A stretch of DNA of 64,000 nt, from contig NZ_LMSK01000002.1 of assembly GCF_001428385.1 (NCBI RefSeq), positions 650,704 through 714,703 of the forward strand. The letters are read 5' to 3'. The position numbers and the translations under genes are program-made. The DNA is from Rhodanobacter sp. Soil772. Its GTDB lineage: Bacteria > Pseudomonadota > Gammaproteobacteria > Xanthomonadales > Rhodanobacteraceae. A model generated the notes under the pieces. The model was not told the origin of the DNA, searched no databases, and saw nothing but the letters and a program-made list of their open reading frames with translations. This document shows, piece after piece, positions 39,829 to 49,226 of this stretch (position 1 is its first letter; every line of letters starts with the position of its first letter).

Positions 39829-39856
39829 CGGGCACACGGACGTGCCCGCATTTTCT
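39829..39856 (+). terminator. Terminator-like hairpin between leuB and ilvD
   Basis: Perfect 8-bp stem gcgggcac / gtgcccgc with 6-nt loop, followed by attttc, 20 nt after the leuB stop. It may reduce read-through into ilvD. Confidence 0.6.
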
Positions 39857-39860
39857 GCCG

Positions 39861-39960
39861 CCCCCTGCGTGCTCCCGGCGCCGGACGGTTCGTGCACGCC
39901 GCGATGGCGCCGATCCCCGTCCCGTCCAGCCACCTCCCTCGCACGCAGGGGGCGCTTTTC
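39861..39960 (+). terminator. Long-loop hairpin with T-rich tail before ilvD
   Basis: Perfect 13-bp arms gccccctgcgtgc (39861-39873) and gcacgcagggggc (39939-39951) separated by 65 nt, followed by gcttttctttctt. It ends 24 nt before ilvD and could be a second terminator or a conditional one. Confidence 0.5.
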
Positions 39961-39983
39961 TTTCTTCACCCAGCGGAATCGCC

Positions 39984-41690
39984 ATGCGCAGTGACCTGAT
40001 CAAGAGCGGCCCCGACCGCGCACCCGCCCGCGCCATGCTGCGCGCCACCGGCCTCGACGACGAGGCGATCGCGCGGCCGCTGGTGGCGGTGGTGCATACC
40101 TGGTCGAACGTGAGTCCGTGCAACCTCAACCTGCGCGAGCTGGCGGTCGAGGCCGCGGCCGGCATCCGTGCCGCCGGCGGCACGCCGGTGGAGTTCAACA
40201 CCATCGCGGTCACTGACGGCATCGCGATGGGCACGCCGGGCATGCGCTCGTCGCTGATCAGCCGCGAGGTGATCACCGACTCGATCGAGCTGGCGGTGGA
40301 CGGCCACTGCCTCGATGCGATGGTGGTGCTGTGCGGCTGCGACAAGACCATCCCGGCCGCCGCGATGGCGCTGGCGCGGCTGAACATCCCCGGCGTGGCG
40401 CTGTACGGCGGCACGATCGCGCACGGCACGCACGACAACCATCCGATCACCATCCAGCAGGTGTTCGAGGCGGTCGGCGCGCACGGCGCCGGCAGGATCA
40501 GCGACGAGGAGCTGACCGCGGTGGAACGCGACGCCTGCCCCGGCGCCGGCGCCTGCGGCGGCCAGTTCACCGCCAACACGATGGCGATGGTGCTGTCCAC
40601 GCTGGGGCTGTCGCCGATGGGCTACAACGACATCCCCGCCACCCACCCGGCCAAGGGCGCGGCCGCGTTCCGCTGCGGCGAGCTGGTGATGGAATGCCTG
40701 CGCGAGAACCGCACGCCGCGCGAGCTGATCACGCGCACCTCTATGCGCAACGCCGCGCGCATGGTCGCCGCCACGGCCGGCTCCACCAACGCCGTGCTGC
40801 ATCTGCTGGCGATCGCGCGCGAAGCCGGTGTCGAATGGTCGCTGGAAGATTTCGAACCGGCCTCGGTGCACACGCCGGTGATCGCCGACCTGCTGCCCGG
40901 CGGGCGCTACACCGCGGTGGAACTGTTCGGCGCCGGCGGCAGCGCGCGGGTGGCGCAGGAGCTGATCGCCGCCGGCATGCTGGAAGACACACCCACGGTC
41001 ACCGGCCGCTCGTTGTTCGCCGAAGTCGCCGCCGCGCCGCGTGCCGACGCACAGGATGTGGTGCATCCGGTCACGCAACCGCTGAAACCGCGCGGTGGCT
41101 ACTCGATCCTGTACGGCAACCTCGCCCCGGAAGGCTGCATCCTGAAACTTGCCGGCAAGGGCGCCAGCCATTTCGAAGGCCGCGCCCGCGTGTATGAAGG
41201 CGAGGAGCAGGCGTTCGCCGCGGTGCAGGCCGGCGACATCGGCAAGGGCGACGTCATCGTGATCCGCAACGAAGGCCCGGCCGGCGGCCCCGGCATGCGC
41301 GAGATGCTCGGCGTCACCGCCGCGCTGATCGGCCGCGGCCTCGGCGACGACGTGGCATTGATCACCGACGGCCGCTTCAGCGGCGCCACCCACGGCTTCA
41401 TGGTCGGCCACATCGCGCCGGAAGCCGCGCGCGGCGGACCGATCGCGCTGCTGCACGAAGGCGACCGCATCGTGATCGACGCGGCCCGCCGCGAGATCGC
41501 CACCGACGCCGACCTCGCCGCACGTCGCGTCGGCTGGCAACCGCCCGCACCGAAGGTCAGCCGCGGCGCGCTGGCCAAGTACGCGCTGCTGGTCGGTTCC
41601 GCCTCTGACGGTGCCACCACGCATCCGGATACCTCCGTGTCCACACCCAAGCACATCCAAACCGAATCCAACCAGGGAGTCACCGCATGA
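39984..41690 (+). CDS. ilvD: Dihydroxy-acid dehydratase
   Basis: 568 aa, Fe-S dehydratase that makes 2-ketoisovalerate and 2-keto-3-methylvalerate. Cluster cysteines: Cys46 (VSPCNLN), Cys117/Cys119 (CGCDKT) and Cys185/Cys191 (CPGAGACGG). [12 protein letters not shown] near the C-terminus is diagnostic. About 30 C-terminal residues are a non-conserved tail. The start follows CAGCGGAATCGCC. A terminator-like region precedes it, so an internal promoter for ilvD onward is possible. Overlaps ilvC by ATGA. Confidence 0.96.
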   Translation: MRSDLIKSGPDRAPARAMLRATGLDDEAIARPLVAVVHTWSNVSPCNLNLRELAVEAAAGIRAAGGTPVEFNTIAVTDGIAMGTPGMRSSLISREVITDSIELAVDGHCLDAMVVLCGCDKTIPAAAMALARLNIPGVALYGGTIAHGTHDNHPITIQQVFEAVGAHGAGRISDEELTAVERDACPGAGACGGQFTANTMAMVLSTLGLSPMGYNDIPATHPAKGAAAFRCGELVMECLRENRTPRELITRTSMRNAARMVAATAGSTNAVLHLLAIAREAGVEWSLEDFEPASVHTPVIADLLPGGRYTAVELFGAGGSARVAQELIAAGMLEDTPTVTGRSLFAEVAAAPRADAQDVVHPVTQPLKPRGGYSILYGNLAPEGCILKLAGKGASHFEGRARVYEGEEQAFAAVQAGDIGKGDVIVIRNEGPAGGPGMREMLGVTAALIGRGLGDDVALITDGRFSGATHGFMVGHIAPEAARGGPIALLHEGDRIVIDAARREIATDADLAARRVGWQPPAPKVSRGALAKYALLVGSASDGATTHPDTSVSTPKHIQTESNQGVTA

Positions 41691-42697
41691 GCAGCAACCC
41701 CACCCTCGCCTCATCCCGCATCGCCGTGCTCGGCTATGGCAGCCAGGGTCGCGCGCACGCGCTGAACCTGCGCGACTCCGGCCTCGACGTCGTCGTCGGC
41801 CTGCGCCCGAACGGCCCGACCTGGCACAAGGCGAAAGCCGACGGCTTCAAGGTCGCCGAGCCGGCCGAAGCCGTGAAGGGCGCCGACCTGGTCGCCGTGC
41901 TCACCCCCGACATGGTGCAGCCGACGCTGTACAGGGAGTCGATCGGGCCGAACATCAAGCCCGGCGCCGCGCTGCTGTTCGCGCACGGTTTCAACGTGCA
42001 TTTCAGGCAGATCGAACCACGCGCCGACATCGACGTGATCCTGGTTGCACCGAAGGGCCCCGGCGCGCTGGTGCGCAGCGAGTACGAGCGCGGCCGCGGC
42101 GTGCCGTGCATCTGGGCCGTGCACCAGGACGTCAGCGGCCAGGCCGAAGCGAAGACCAAGGGCTACGCCGACGGCATCGGCGGCGGCCGCGCGATGATCA
42201 TCCGGACCGACTTCAAGGAAGAAACCGAGACCGACCTGTTCGGCGAGCAGGCGGTGCTGTGCGGCGGCGCCAGCGAGCTGGTGATCAAGGGTTTCGAGAC
42301 CCTGGTCGAGGCCGGCTACCAGCCGGAAATCGCCTACTACGAGGTGATGCACGAGCTGAAGCTGATCGTCGACCTGTTCTACGAGGGCGGCCTGGCCAAG
42401 ATGCTGCAGTTCGTCTCCGAAACCGCGCAGTACGGCGACTACGTCAGCGGCCCGCGCATTGTCGACGCCGGCACCAAGGCGCGCATGAAGGAGGTGCTCA
42501 CCGACATCCAGGACGGCACCTTCGCGCGCAACTGGATCGCCGAATACCAGGCCGGGTTGCCGAACTACAAGCGCCTGAAGCAGGCCGATCTCGAGCATCC
42601 GATCGAGGTGGTCGGCGCGAAGCTGCGTGCACGGATGCCGTGGCTGCAACCGAACGCGGCACCTGCGGCTGTCGCGCCGTTGAAGAAGGCCGGCTGA
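41687..42697 (+). CDS. ilvC: Ketol-acid reductoisomerase (class I)
   Basis: 336 aa, class I size. NADPH-binding Rossmann motif [13 protein letters not shown] (16-28), then [20 protein letters not shown] and the knotted C-terminal domain with [31 protein letters not shown] and SETAQYGDY, where the metal ligands lie. Converts acetolactate and acetohydroxybutyrate. Coupled to ilvD by ATGA; separated from ilvG by 168 bp of repeats. Confidence 0.97.
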   Translation: MSSNPTLASSRIAVLGYGSQGRAHALNLRDSGLDVVVGLRPNGPTWHKAKADGFKVAEPAEAVKGADLVAVLTPDMVQPTLYRESIGPNIKPGAALLFAHGFNVHFRQIEPRADIDVILVAPKGPGALVRSEYERGRGVPCIWAVHQDVSGQAEAKTKGYADGIGGGRAMIIRTDFKEETETDLFGEQAVLCGGASELVIKGFETLVEAGYQPEIAYYEVMHELKLIVDLFYEGGLAKMLQFVSETAQYGDYVSGPRIVDAGTKARMKEVLTDIQDGTFARNWIAEYQAGLPNYKRLKQADLEHPIEVVGAKLRARMPWLQPNAAPAAVAPLKKAG

Positions 42698-42709
42698 CCG
42701 CTTTTGGCT

Positions 42710-42833
42710 CCTCCCCCTGTGAAACAGGGGGAGGTTGGCGACCGAAGGGAGTCCTTCAGGTGAGGGGGTTGGCTTTTGACTTTACGAGCAAGAGCAACCC
42801 CTCCCCAACCCTCCCCTGCTTTGCAGGGGAGGG
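42710..42833. repeat. Composite REP pair, CTCCCC(C)TG family
   Basis: Two 11-bp-stem hairpins: cctccccctgt / acagggggagg (42710-42734) and ccctcccctgc / gcaggggaggg (42809-42833). The part leading into the second (caagagcaacccctcccc) is nearly identical to 27510-27528. It lies between ilvC and ilvG. Confidence 0.85.
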
Positions 42834-42865
42834 AGCACGGCATCGAATCTTTGGGGATTTTTCTG

Positions 42866-44722
42866 GTGAATGCACAAGCACTGAAAACCGAAACCACCAC
42901 CGACCGGCATCCGCTGGCCGGCCAGGCGATGAGCGGCGCCGAAGTGATCGTGCAGGTGCTCGCCGACGAGGGCGTCGGCGTGATGTTCGGTTACTCCGGC
43001 GGCGCGATCCTGCCGGTGTACGACGCGGTGTTCCGCTACAACGCCGAACACGCGTGCGCCGACGGCAGCGAACCGATGCCGTTGGTGGTGCCTGCCAACG
43101 AGCAGGGCGCGGGCTTCATGGCGGCAGGCTACGCGCGTGCGTCCGGCAAGGTCGGCGTAGCCATCGTCACCTCTGGCCCCGGCGCCACCAACATGGTGAC
43201 ACCGGTGCGCGATTCGATGGCCGACTCGATCCCGCTGGTGGTGATCTGCGGCCAGGTCGGCACCGCGGCGATCGGCAGCGACGCGTTCCAGGAGGCGCCG
43301 ATCAGCAACATCATGGGCGCCTGCGCCAAGCACGTGTTCCTGGTCACCGACGCGGCGCAGCTGGAAGCGACCGTGCGCACCGCGTTCACCCTCGCCCGCA
43401 GCGGCCGGCCCGGCCCGGTGGTGGTGGACGTGCCGAAGGACGTGCAGAACACCGCGCTGTCGTTCCGCGGCACCGGCGAGCTGGCGTTGAGCGGCTACCG
43501 CACGCGGCTGCGCGCGGTGGAACAGGCGACGCTGGGCGACGCCGATTGCGCGACGTTCTTCCACGCGCTGATGCAGGCACAGCGCCCGCTGATCTACGCC
43601 GGCGGCGGCGTGATCGCGGCGGCGGCATCCGCTGCGTTGCGCGCGTTCGTCGATGCCTTCGGCCTGCCGGTCACCACCACCCTGATGGGCCTGGGCGGCT
43701 TCGACAGCACCGACCCGCTGGCACTGCACCTGCTCGGCATGCACGGCACCGCCTACGCGAACTACGCGGTGGAAGACTGCGACTTCGTGCTGGCGCTGGG
43801 CGCGCGCTTCGACGACCGCGTGGCCGGCGTGCCGGACAAGTTCGCGCCGCGCGCGAAGTTCATCGCGCAGATCGACATCGACCCGGCCGAGATCGGCAAG
43901 GTGAAGCCGGTCGGCTGGCATCACGTCGGCCCGCTGCAACGCGCGCTGGAACGGCTCACCGCGTACGGCCGCGCGCACGGCTTCAAGCCGCAGCTCGCCG
44001 AGTGGCATGCGCATGTGGCGGAACTGAAGCGCGTGCACGCGATGAACTACGACCGCGCCAGCGCGCTGATCCAGCCGTACGCGGTGCTGGAAGCGATCAA
44101 CCGCCACACCCGGGGCCGCGCGATCGTCAGCACCGGCGTCGGCCAGCACCAGATGTGGGCGGCGCAGTACTTCGACTTCCGCGCGCCGCGGCATTGGCTC
44201 ACCTCCGGTTCGATGGGCACGATGGGCTTCGGTCTGCCGGCGGCAATCGGCGCGCAGTTCGCGCACCGCGACAAACTCGTGATCGACATCGACGGCGACG
44301 CCAGCATCCGCATGAACATCGGCGAGCTGGAAACCGTCACCACCTACAACCTGCCGGTGAAGGTGGTCGTACTCAACAACGTCGGCGACGGCATGGTGCG
44401 GCAGTGGCAGAAGCTGTACTTCAAGGGCCGCTTCGCCGCGTCCGACAAGAGCCTGCACAAGAAGGATTTCGTGCGCGCCGCGCAGGCCGACGGCTTCGAA
44501 TGGGCGCGGCGGCTGGAACGCGTGGGCGAGCTGGAAGCGACGATTGCCGACTTCCTCGCCTTCGACGGCCCGGCCTTCCTGGAAGTGATGATCGACCCGG
44601 ACGCCGGCGTGTACCCGATGGTCGGGCCCGGGGCCAGCTACGCGCAGATGATCACCGGGGATTTCATTGCTTCGCGCGCGGCGGCGGTCGTTCGCGAGGA
44701 CTCATCGTCGCACATGTTCTGA
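42866..44722 (+). CDS. ilvG: Acetolactate synthase large subunit
   Basis: 618 aa with a GTG start at 42866; longer frames run into the REP element, and a later ATG at 42929 would cut close to the conserved domain. TPP-dependent enzyme making acetolactate and acetohydroxybutyrate. Motifs: VGVMFGYSGGAILPVYD (start of the N-domain), NEQGAGFMAAGYARAS with the catalytic Glu, FQEAPI, ARFDDRVAG (FAD region) and the TPP motif DGDASIRMN...NN. It needs the small subunit encoded 195 bp downstream, after another repeat. Confidence 0.95.
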   Translation: MNAQALKTETTTDRHPLAGQAMSGAEVIVQVLADEGVGVMFGYSGGAILPVYDAVFRYNAEHACADGSEPMPLVVPANEQGAGFMAAGYARASGKVGVAIVTSGPGATNMVTPVRDSMADSIPLVVICGQVGTAAIGSDAFQEAPISNIMGACAKHVFLVTDAAQLEATVRTAFTLARSGRPGPVVVDVPKDVQNTALSFRGTGELALSGYRTRLRAVEQATLGDADCATFFHALMQAQRPLIYAGGGVIAAAASAALRAFVDAFGLPVTTTLMGLGGFDSTDPLALHLLGMHGTAYANYAVEDCDFVLALGARFDDRVAGVPDKFAPRAKFIAQIDIDPAEIGKVKPVGWHHVGPLQRALERLTAYGRAHGFKPQLAEWHAHVAELKRVHAMNYDRASALIQPYAVLEAINRHTRGRAIVSTGVGQHQMWAAQYFDFRAPRHWLTSGSMGTMGFGLPAAIGAQFAHRDKLVIDIDGDASIRMNIGELETVTTYNLPVKVVVLNNVGDGMVRQWQKLYFKGRFAASDKSLHKKDFVRAAQADGFEWARRLERVGELEATIADFLAFDGPAFLEVMIDPDAGVYPMVGPGASYAQMITGDFIASRAAAVVREDSSSHMF

Positions 44723-44773
44723 GCTTTTGACCTTTCCTCCTCCCATCCTGAGATCTCGACAAACCTTCAATGC

Positions 44774-44869
44774 CGTCATTCCCGCGAAGGCGGGAATCGC
44801 TCCACCGCCCTCAAGAGCGATGACCAGCTTCGCTGTTGAAAAGCGCCTCCCGCCTTCGCGGGAATGACG
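44774..44869. repeat. Inverted REP pair with 22-bp perfect termini
   Basis: Left arm 44774-44795 and right arm 44848-44869 are perfect 22-nt inverted repeats beginning cgtcattcccgcgaagg; each is itself a hairpin (tcccgc-gaag-gcggga). 52 nt separate them. MITE/BIME-like element between ilvG and ilvM. Confidence 0.9.
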
Positions 44870-44917
44870 AGCGGAGAGGATGTCTCGCCGGGTAGGACTC
44901 ACTACGGAGCCACTTGC

Positions 44918-45166
44918 ATGAACCACACCCTGTCCATCCTGTTGCAAAACGAAGCCGGCGCGCTGGTGCGCGTGGCCGGGCTGTTCGCCGCGCGCGGCTA
45001 CAACATCGACACGCTGACCGTCGCCGCCACGCATGACCCGACGGTGTCGCGGCTGACCCTTAGCCTGCAATGCGACGACGACGCACTCGGCCAGATCCTG
45101 CAGCAGACGCGCAAGCTGGTCGACGTGCTGCAGGTGGCGCATCCGGCGACGGCTCTCGCTGCATGA
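44918..45166 (+). CDS. ilvM: Acetolactate synthase small regulatory subunit (short, ACT domain only)
   Basis: 82 aa, a single ACT domain ([42 protein letters not shown]). It lacks the C-terminal domain of IlvH-type subunits and is nearest in length to IlvM/IlvN. It should bind the large subunit and set valine or isoleucine feedback. The GGAG ribosome site lies about 8 nt before the ATG. Overlaps ilvA by ATGA. The symbol ilvM is chosen by length and context; ilvN would also be defensible. Confidence 0.88.
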   Translation: MNHTLSILLQNEAGALVRVAGLFAARGYNIDTLTVAATHDPTVSRLTLSLQCDDDALGQILQQTRKLVDVLQVAHPATALAA

Positions 45167-46728
45167 ATGCTGTTGCGCCGCATGTTACCGATGACGATGC
45201 GGTAGCGGACGGCGGCCTGCTGGCACAGATCCGCGCCGCGCGCGTCTACGAAGTGGCGCACGAATCGGCGCTGGAAGCGGCACCGCTGCTCGGCGCGCGG
45301 CTGGGCCAGCGCGTGCTGCTCAAGCGCGAGGACCAGCAACCGGTGTTCTCGTTCAAGCTGCGCGGCGCGTACAACCGCATGGTGCAGCTGGATGCGGCGC
45401 AGCGCGCGCGTGGTGTGATCACCGCCTCTGCCGGCAATCATGCGCAAGGCGTGGCGCTCGCCGCGGCGAAGCTGGACATCCGCGCCACCATCGTGATGCC
45501 GGTGACCGCGCCGCAGCTGAAAGTGGACGCGGTGCGCCGCTTCGGCGGCGCGATGGTGGACATCGTGCTGGCCGGCGATTCCTACAGCGACGCACAGGTA
45601 GCGGCCGCGCAGTTGCAGGCCGAACATGGCGCGGTGTTCGTGCACCCGTTCGACGACCCGGCAGTGATCGCCGGCCAGGGCACGATTGCGCTGGAGATCC
45701 TGCGTCAGCATCCCGGCCCGCTGCAGGCGGTGTTCGTGCCGGTCGGTGGCGGCGGCCTGCTCGCCGGCGTGGCGGGCGGCATCAAGGCGCTGCGGCCTGG
45801 AGTGAAGGTGATCGGCGTGCAGGCCGCCGATTCGGACGCCATGGCGCGCTCACTGGAAGCCGGCGAGCGTGTCGTGCTGGACGAGGTCGGCCTGTTCGCC
45901 GACGGTACCGCGGTGAAGCAGGTCGGCGCACTCACTTTCGCACTGTGTCGACAACACGTGGACGCGATGCTGCGGGTGGACACCGACGCGATCTGCGCCG
46001 CGATCCGCGACATCTACCAGGACACCCGCAGCGTGCCGGAACCGTCCGGCGCGCTGGCGCTGGCCGGATTGAAGCAATACGTCGCCATGCACGGTGTCGG
46101 CGACGGTGCGCTGGTGGCGATCGTCTCCGGCGCGAACATGAATTTCGATCGCCTGCGCTTCGTCGCCGAACGCGCCGAGGTCGGCGAGCAGCGCGAGGCG
46201 GTGTTCGCGGTGACCATCCCGGAGGAACGCGGCAGCTTCCGCCGCTTCTGCGCCGCGCTCGGCCGGCACGCCATCACCGAGTTCAACTACCGCATCGGCG
46301 ACGCACGCTCCGCGCACCTCTTCGTGGGCGTGCAGATCGCCAGCCGCGACGAGCGCGAAGCGCTGATCGCCGCCTTCCGCGCGCAGCAGTTCGACGTGCT
46401 CGACCTCACCGACGACGAGCTGGCCAAGCTGCACCTGCGCCACATGATCGGCGGCCGCTCGCCGCTGGCGCAGGACGAACTGCTGTACCGCTTCGAATTT
46501 CCCGAACGCCCCGGCGCCCTGACCCGCTTCCTCGGCCAGCTGCATCCGGACTGGAACGTCAGCCTGTTCCATTACCGCAACCACGGCGCGGACCACGGCC
46601 GCATCCTGGTCGGCATCCAGGTGCCCGCGGCCGAACAGCCGCTGTTCCGGCGCTTCCTTGCCACGCTGGGCTACCCGCATGTGGACGAGAGCGCGCACCC
46701 GGCCTATCGACTGCTGCTGCGCAGCTGA
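45163..46728 (+). CDS. ilvA: Threonine deaminase (biosynthetic)
   Basis: 521 aa. Converts threonine to 2-ketobutyrate, the entry to isoleucine. N-terminal PLP domain with Lys65 in [21 protein letters not shown], and the glycine loop [10 protein letters not shown]-terminal half with two ACT-like regulatory domains ([10 protein letters not shown] and [28 protein letters not shown]), so isoleucine inhibition and valine activation are expected. Last gene of the leu/ilv operon. No obvious terminator before the convergent GGDEF gene, whose stop is 4 bp away. Confidence 0.97.
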   Translation: MNAVAPHVTDDDAVADGGLLAQIRAARVYEVAHESALEAAPLLGARLGQRVLLKREDQQPVFSFKLRGAYNRMVQLDAAQRARGVITASAGNHAQGVALAAAKLDIRATIVMPVTAPQLKVDAVRRFGGAMVDIVLAGDSYSDAQVAAAQLQAEHGAVFVHPFDDPAVIAGQGTIALEILRQHPGPLQAVFVPVGGGGLLAGVAGGIKALRPGVKVIGVQAADSDAMARSLEAGERVVLDEVGLFADGTAVKQVGALTFALCRQHVDAMLRVDTDAICAAIRDIYQDTRSVPEPSGALALAGLKQYVAMHGVGDGALVAIVSGANMNFDRLRFVAERAEVGEQREAVFAVTIPEERGSFRRFCAALGRHAITEFNYRIGDARSAHLFVGVQIASRDEREALIAAFRAQQFDVLDLTDDELAKLHLRHMIGGRSPLAQDELLYRFEFPERPGALTRFLGQLHPDWNVSLFHYRNHGADHGRILVGIQVPAAEQPLFRRFLATLGYPHVDESAHPAYRLLLRS

Positions 46729-46732
46729 TGGC

Positions 46733-47896
46733 TCAGAACAGGTCGATGCTTCCCGCTGCCATCTCGCGTCCCAGCAGGCCGCGCGCGCTCAGGCTCTCGT
46801 AGCCGTAGGTGCCGTTGCGGCCGTGCTGCTTCGCGAAGTAGAGCGCCTTGTCGGCGCGGTCCAGCACGCTCGCCGGATAATCGTGGTCGCCGACACCGGC
46901 ATAACCGATGCTGACGGTGACGCTGCCCACCTGCGGAAACACATGCCCGGCGATGCGCTGACGAAAACGCTCCAGCACGGTGTGCACGGTGGCCTGCTCG
47001 GTGGCGCCGAACAGGATCACGAACTCTTCGCCGCCGAAGCGGAACAGCACGTCGCTGCGACGGAAGCAGGCGCGCATCTGCTGGGCCAGCAGCAAAATCA
47101 CCTCGTCGCCATAGATATGCCCGTAGTTGTCGTTGATGCGCTTGAAGTGATCGATGTCGAGGATCGCCAGCCAGACCTGCGCTGCCCCCGCGGTGGGCGC
47201 GCCAGGTTGTCCGTGCGGCTCCGGTCTGGCCATGGCGGCCTGGTGCAGTGCCTGTTCGCGCTGGTGCAACAACCGTTGCAGCTGGCGTTCGAGGCTGCGC
47301 CGGTTGTACAGGCCGGTCAGCTTGTCGCGCTCGCTTTCATGGAGCAGGGCGGTGTAGTTGGCATAGATGCGGGCAAACCCGTCGGCGAGCGGCCGACTGG
47401 CGGCCGGCGGCATGTCGCTGTCCAGCTGCAGCGCACCGATCGCGCGACCGTCGCACAGGATCGGCACGACCAGCCGGTGCAGGTCATGCACTCTTTCCGT
47501 CTGCACTTCCAGCCGGTGCATGCAGCGATGCAGCAGGTTCAGCGCCGGGTCGGCTCGATCCGGATCGGCCGCGTGCAGCTGATAGGCGCCCTGCGCATCC
47601 GGCACGCAGCGCACGACGCTTTCCACGTACGCGCCGTCAATCGCCCACTTGGCCAGGGTCACGCTGCGTGCCGAGGTCAGCTCGGCCAGCGAAAGCGCCA
47701 GGCTGTGGTCGAGCGCGGCGATGTCGCGGTGGTGGGTGAACGCGGCCACCGAGTCGAGCAGGCGCGAATGGGCGAAGGAGCCCGCTAGCGCAGGCTCCGC
47801 CGCCACCAGCGCGGACACGCCGGCAACGCCATCGTCGCCCGCGGGCGCAGCGTGCGACAGCGTGGAGTCCTTCTCGACGGTTTTGTATTCGGCCAT
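46733..47896 (-). CDS. Diguanylate cyclase with GAF-like sensor domain
   Basis: 387 aa, soluble. The N-terminal about 185 residues look like a GAF-type sensor (RLVVPILCDGRAIGALQLDSD); the C-terminal GGDEF domain (about 188-360) has an intact active site GGEEF (288-292) and an I-site RRSD (279-282) exactly five residues before. A 20-residue insertion rich in Ala/Pro/Gly lies within the early GGDEF domain (around 222-240), before LAILDIDHFK. The start at 47896 follows TGGAGCG. It should make c-di-GMP in response to an unknown cytoplasmic signal. Convergent with ilvA. Confidence 0.88.
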   Translation of the reverse strand: MAEYKTVEKDSTLSHAAPAGDDGVAGVSALVAAEPALAGSFAHSRLLDSVAAFTHHRDIAALDHSLALSLAELTSARSVTLAKWAIDGAYVESVVRCVPDAQGAYQLHAADPDRADPALNLLHRCMHRLEVQTERVHDLHRLVVPILCDGRAIGALQLDSDMPPAASRPLADGFARIYANYTALLHESERDKLTGLYNRRSLERQLQRLLHQREQALHQAAMARPEPHGQPGAPTAGAAQVWLAILDIDHFKRINDNYGHIYGDEVILLLAQQMRACFRRSDVLFRFGGEEFVILFGATEQATVHTVLERFRQRIAGHVFPQVGSVTVSIGYAGVGDHDYPASVLDRADKALYFAKQHGRNGTYGYESLSARGLLGREMAAGSIDLF

Positions 47897-48046
47897 CAAC
47901 GCTCCAGGCACCGGCGGCTCTGGGCTTCGTACGGCGCATGCTTGGCATTACCCCGAACGAGGTCGCCCACAGGTCATATCGGCTGCCGCGCGCCGGGCTT
48001 TAGCCGGGTGGTGATCCACCGCGCGGTTCGAAGCGGCATGGCGCGC

Positions 48047-48052
48047 TAGACT
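48047..48052 (+). promoter_or_regulatory. Probable -10 box for ubiA (leaderless arrangement)
   Basis: TAGACT exactly 7 nt before the ATG at 48060, without a Shine-Dalgarno sequence. The -35 region is weak. Confidence 0.4.
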
Positions 48053-48059
48053 TCCGCGC

Positions 48060-49088
48060 ATGGCTCCCCCATCCCGCAAGAAGCACTCGCGGCGCAGCGC
48101 AGCGCCTGCGTCCGCCATCCGGCCACGGCCCGGCCCGGCGAAAACCGCCGCCGGACCGGCACGCCCAGCCGACAGCTCGACCCGCGCCATGCGGGTACTG
48201 GACTGGCTGCTGCAGAAACTGCCGACGCGTTATCGCGAGAAAGCCCGCGACTACCTGGTACTGACCCGGATGGATCGCCCGATCGGCGCGTTGCTGCTGC
48301 TGTGGCCGACCTGGTGGGCGCTGTGGCTGGCGGCCGGCGACTTCCCGCCGTGGAAGCTGCTGATCATCTTCACCCTCGGCGTGTTCGCGATGCGCGCGGC
48401 CGGCTGCGCGATCAACGACTACGCCGACCGCAAGCTCGACCCGCTGGTGGCGCGCACCGCCGGCCGGCCGATCGCTTCCGGGCGGGTGACGCCGCGCGAG
48501 GCGCTGCTGGTGTTCGCCGCGCTGCTGGCGTTCGCGTTCGTGCTGGTGCTGTTCACCAACCGGCTGACCATCGAGCTGTCCTTCGCCGGCGCCGCGCTGG
48601 CGGCGATCTATCCGTTCACCAAACGCTGGACCTACCTGCCGCAGGTCGTGCTGGGCGCCGCGTTCGGCTGGTCGATCCCGATGGCGTTCGCGGCGGTGGC
48701 CGGCACGGTGCCGCCGGTGGGCTGGCTGCTGTTCATCGGCAACATCCTGTGGTCGGTGATCTACGACACCGAGTACGCCATGGTCGACCGCGACGACGAC
48801 CTCAAGGCCGGCGCCAAGTCCACCGCGATCCTGTTCGGCGACGCCGACGTGCCGATCCTCGGCATGCTGATGGGCACTTTCCTGCTGGCCATGCTGTTCG
48901 TCGGCCAGCGCGCCGGACTCGGCGGGCCGTACTGGCTGGCCCTGCTGATCGCCGCCGGCCTGTTCGGCTACCAGCTGTGGCTGATCCGCAACCGCCTCCG
49001 CGACGCCTGCCTCGCCGCGTTCCGCCACAACAACTGGCTGGGGCTGGCGGTGTGGATCGGCATCGTGCTGGCGCTGGCGCTGCGCTGA
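48060..49088 (+). CDS. ubiA: 4-Hydroxybenzoate octaprenyltransferase
   Basis: 342 aa. Membrane prenyltransferase that joins a polyprenyl chain to 4-hydroxybenzoate in ubiquinone synthesis. The first Asp-rich motif NDYADRKLD (119-127) and the second, YDTEYAMVDRDDD (about 236-248), bind Mg-diphosphate; about eight helices. The first 43 residues are basic and Pro/Ala-rich, beyond the usual family start (MRVLDWLLQKLP, ATG at 48189). I keep the long start because a -10 box lies 7 nt before it, but the short form (299 aa) is equally plausible. Monocistronic. Confidence 0.9.
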   Translation: MAPPSRKKHSRRSAAPASAIRPRPGPAKTAAGPARPADSSTRAMRVLDWLLQKLPTRYREKARDYLVLTRMDRPIGALLLLWPTWWALWLAAGDFPPWKLLIIFTLGVFAMRAAGCAINDYADRKLDPLVARTAGRPIASGRVTPREALLVFAALLAFAFVLVLFTNRLTIELSFAGAALAAIYPFTKRWTYLPQVVLGAAFGWSIPMAFAAVAGTVPPVGWLLFIGNILWSVIYDTEYAMVDRDDDLKAGAKSTAILFGDADVPILGMLMGTFLLAMLFVGQRAGLGGPYWLALLIAAGLFGYQLWLIRNRLRDACLAAFRHNNWLGLAVWIGIVLALALR

Positions 49089-49226
49089 GGCAAGGCGGGC
49101 CGGTGCAGGGACCTCGCTTATTCCTCATTCCTCCTCACCCGTGACCCTGCGCCACTGGCAGCGTGTAGTGCCTTTCGCGGGCAACTCATCCATCATCGCT
49201 GCATCCATCTGCCAGATTCCTCCCCG

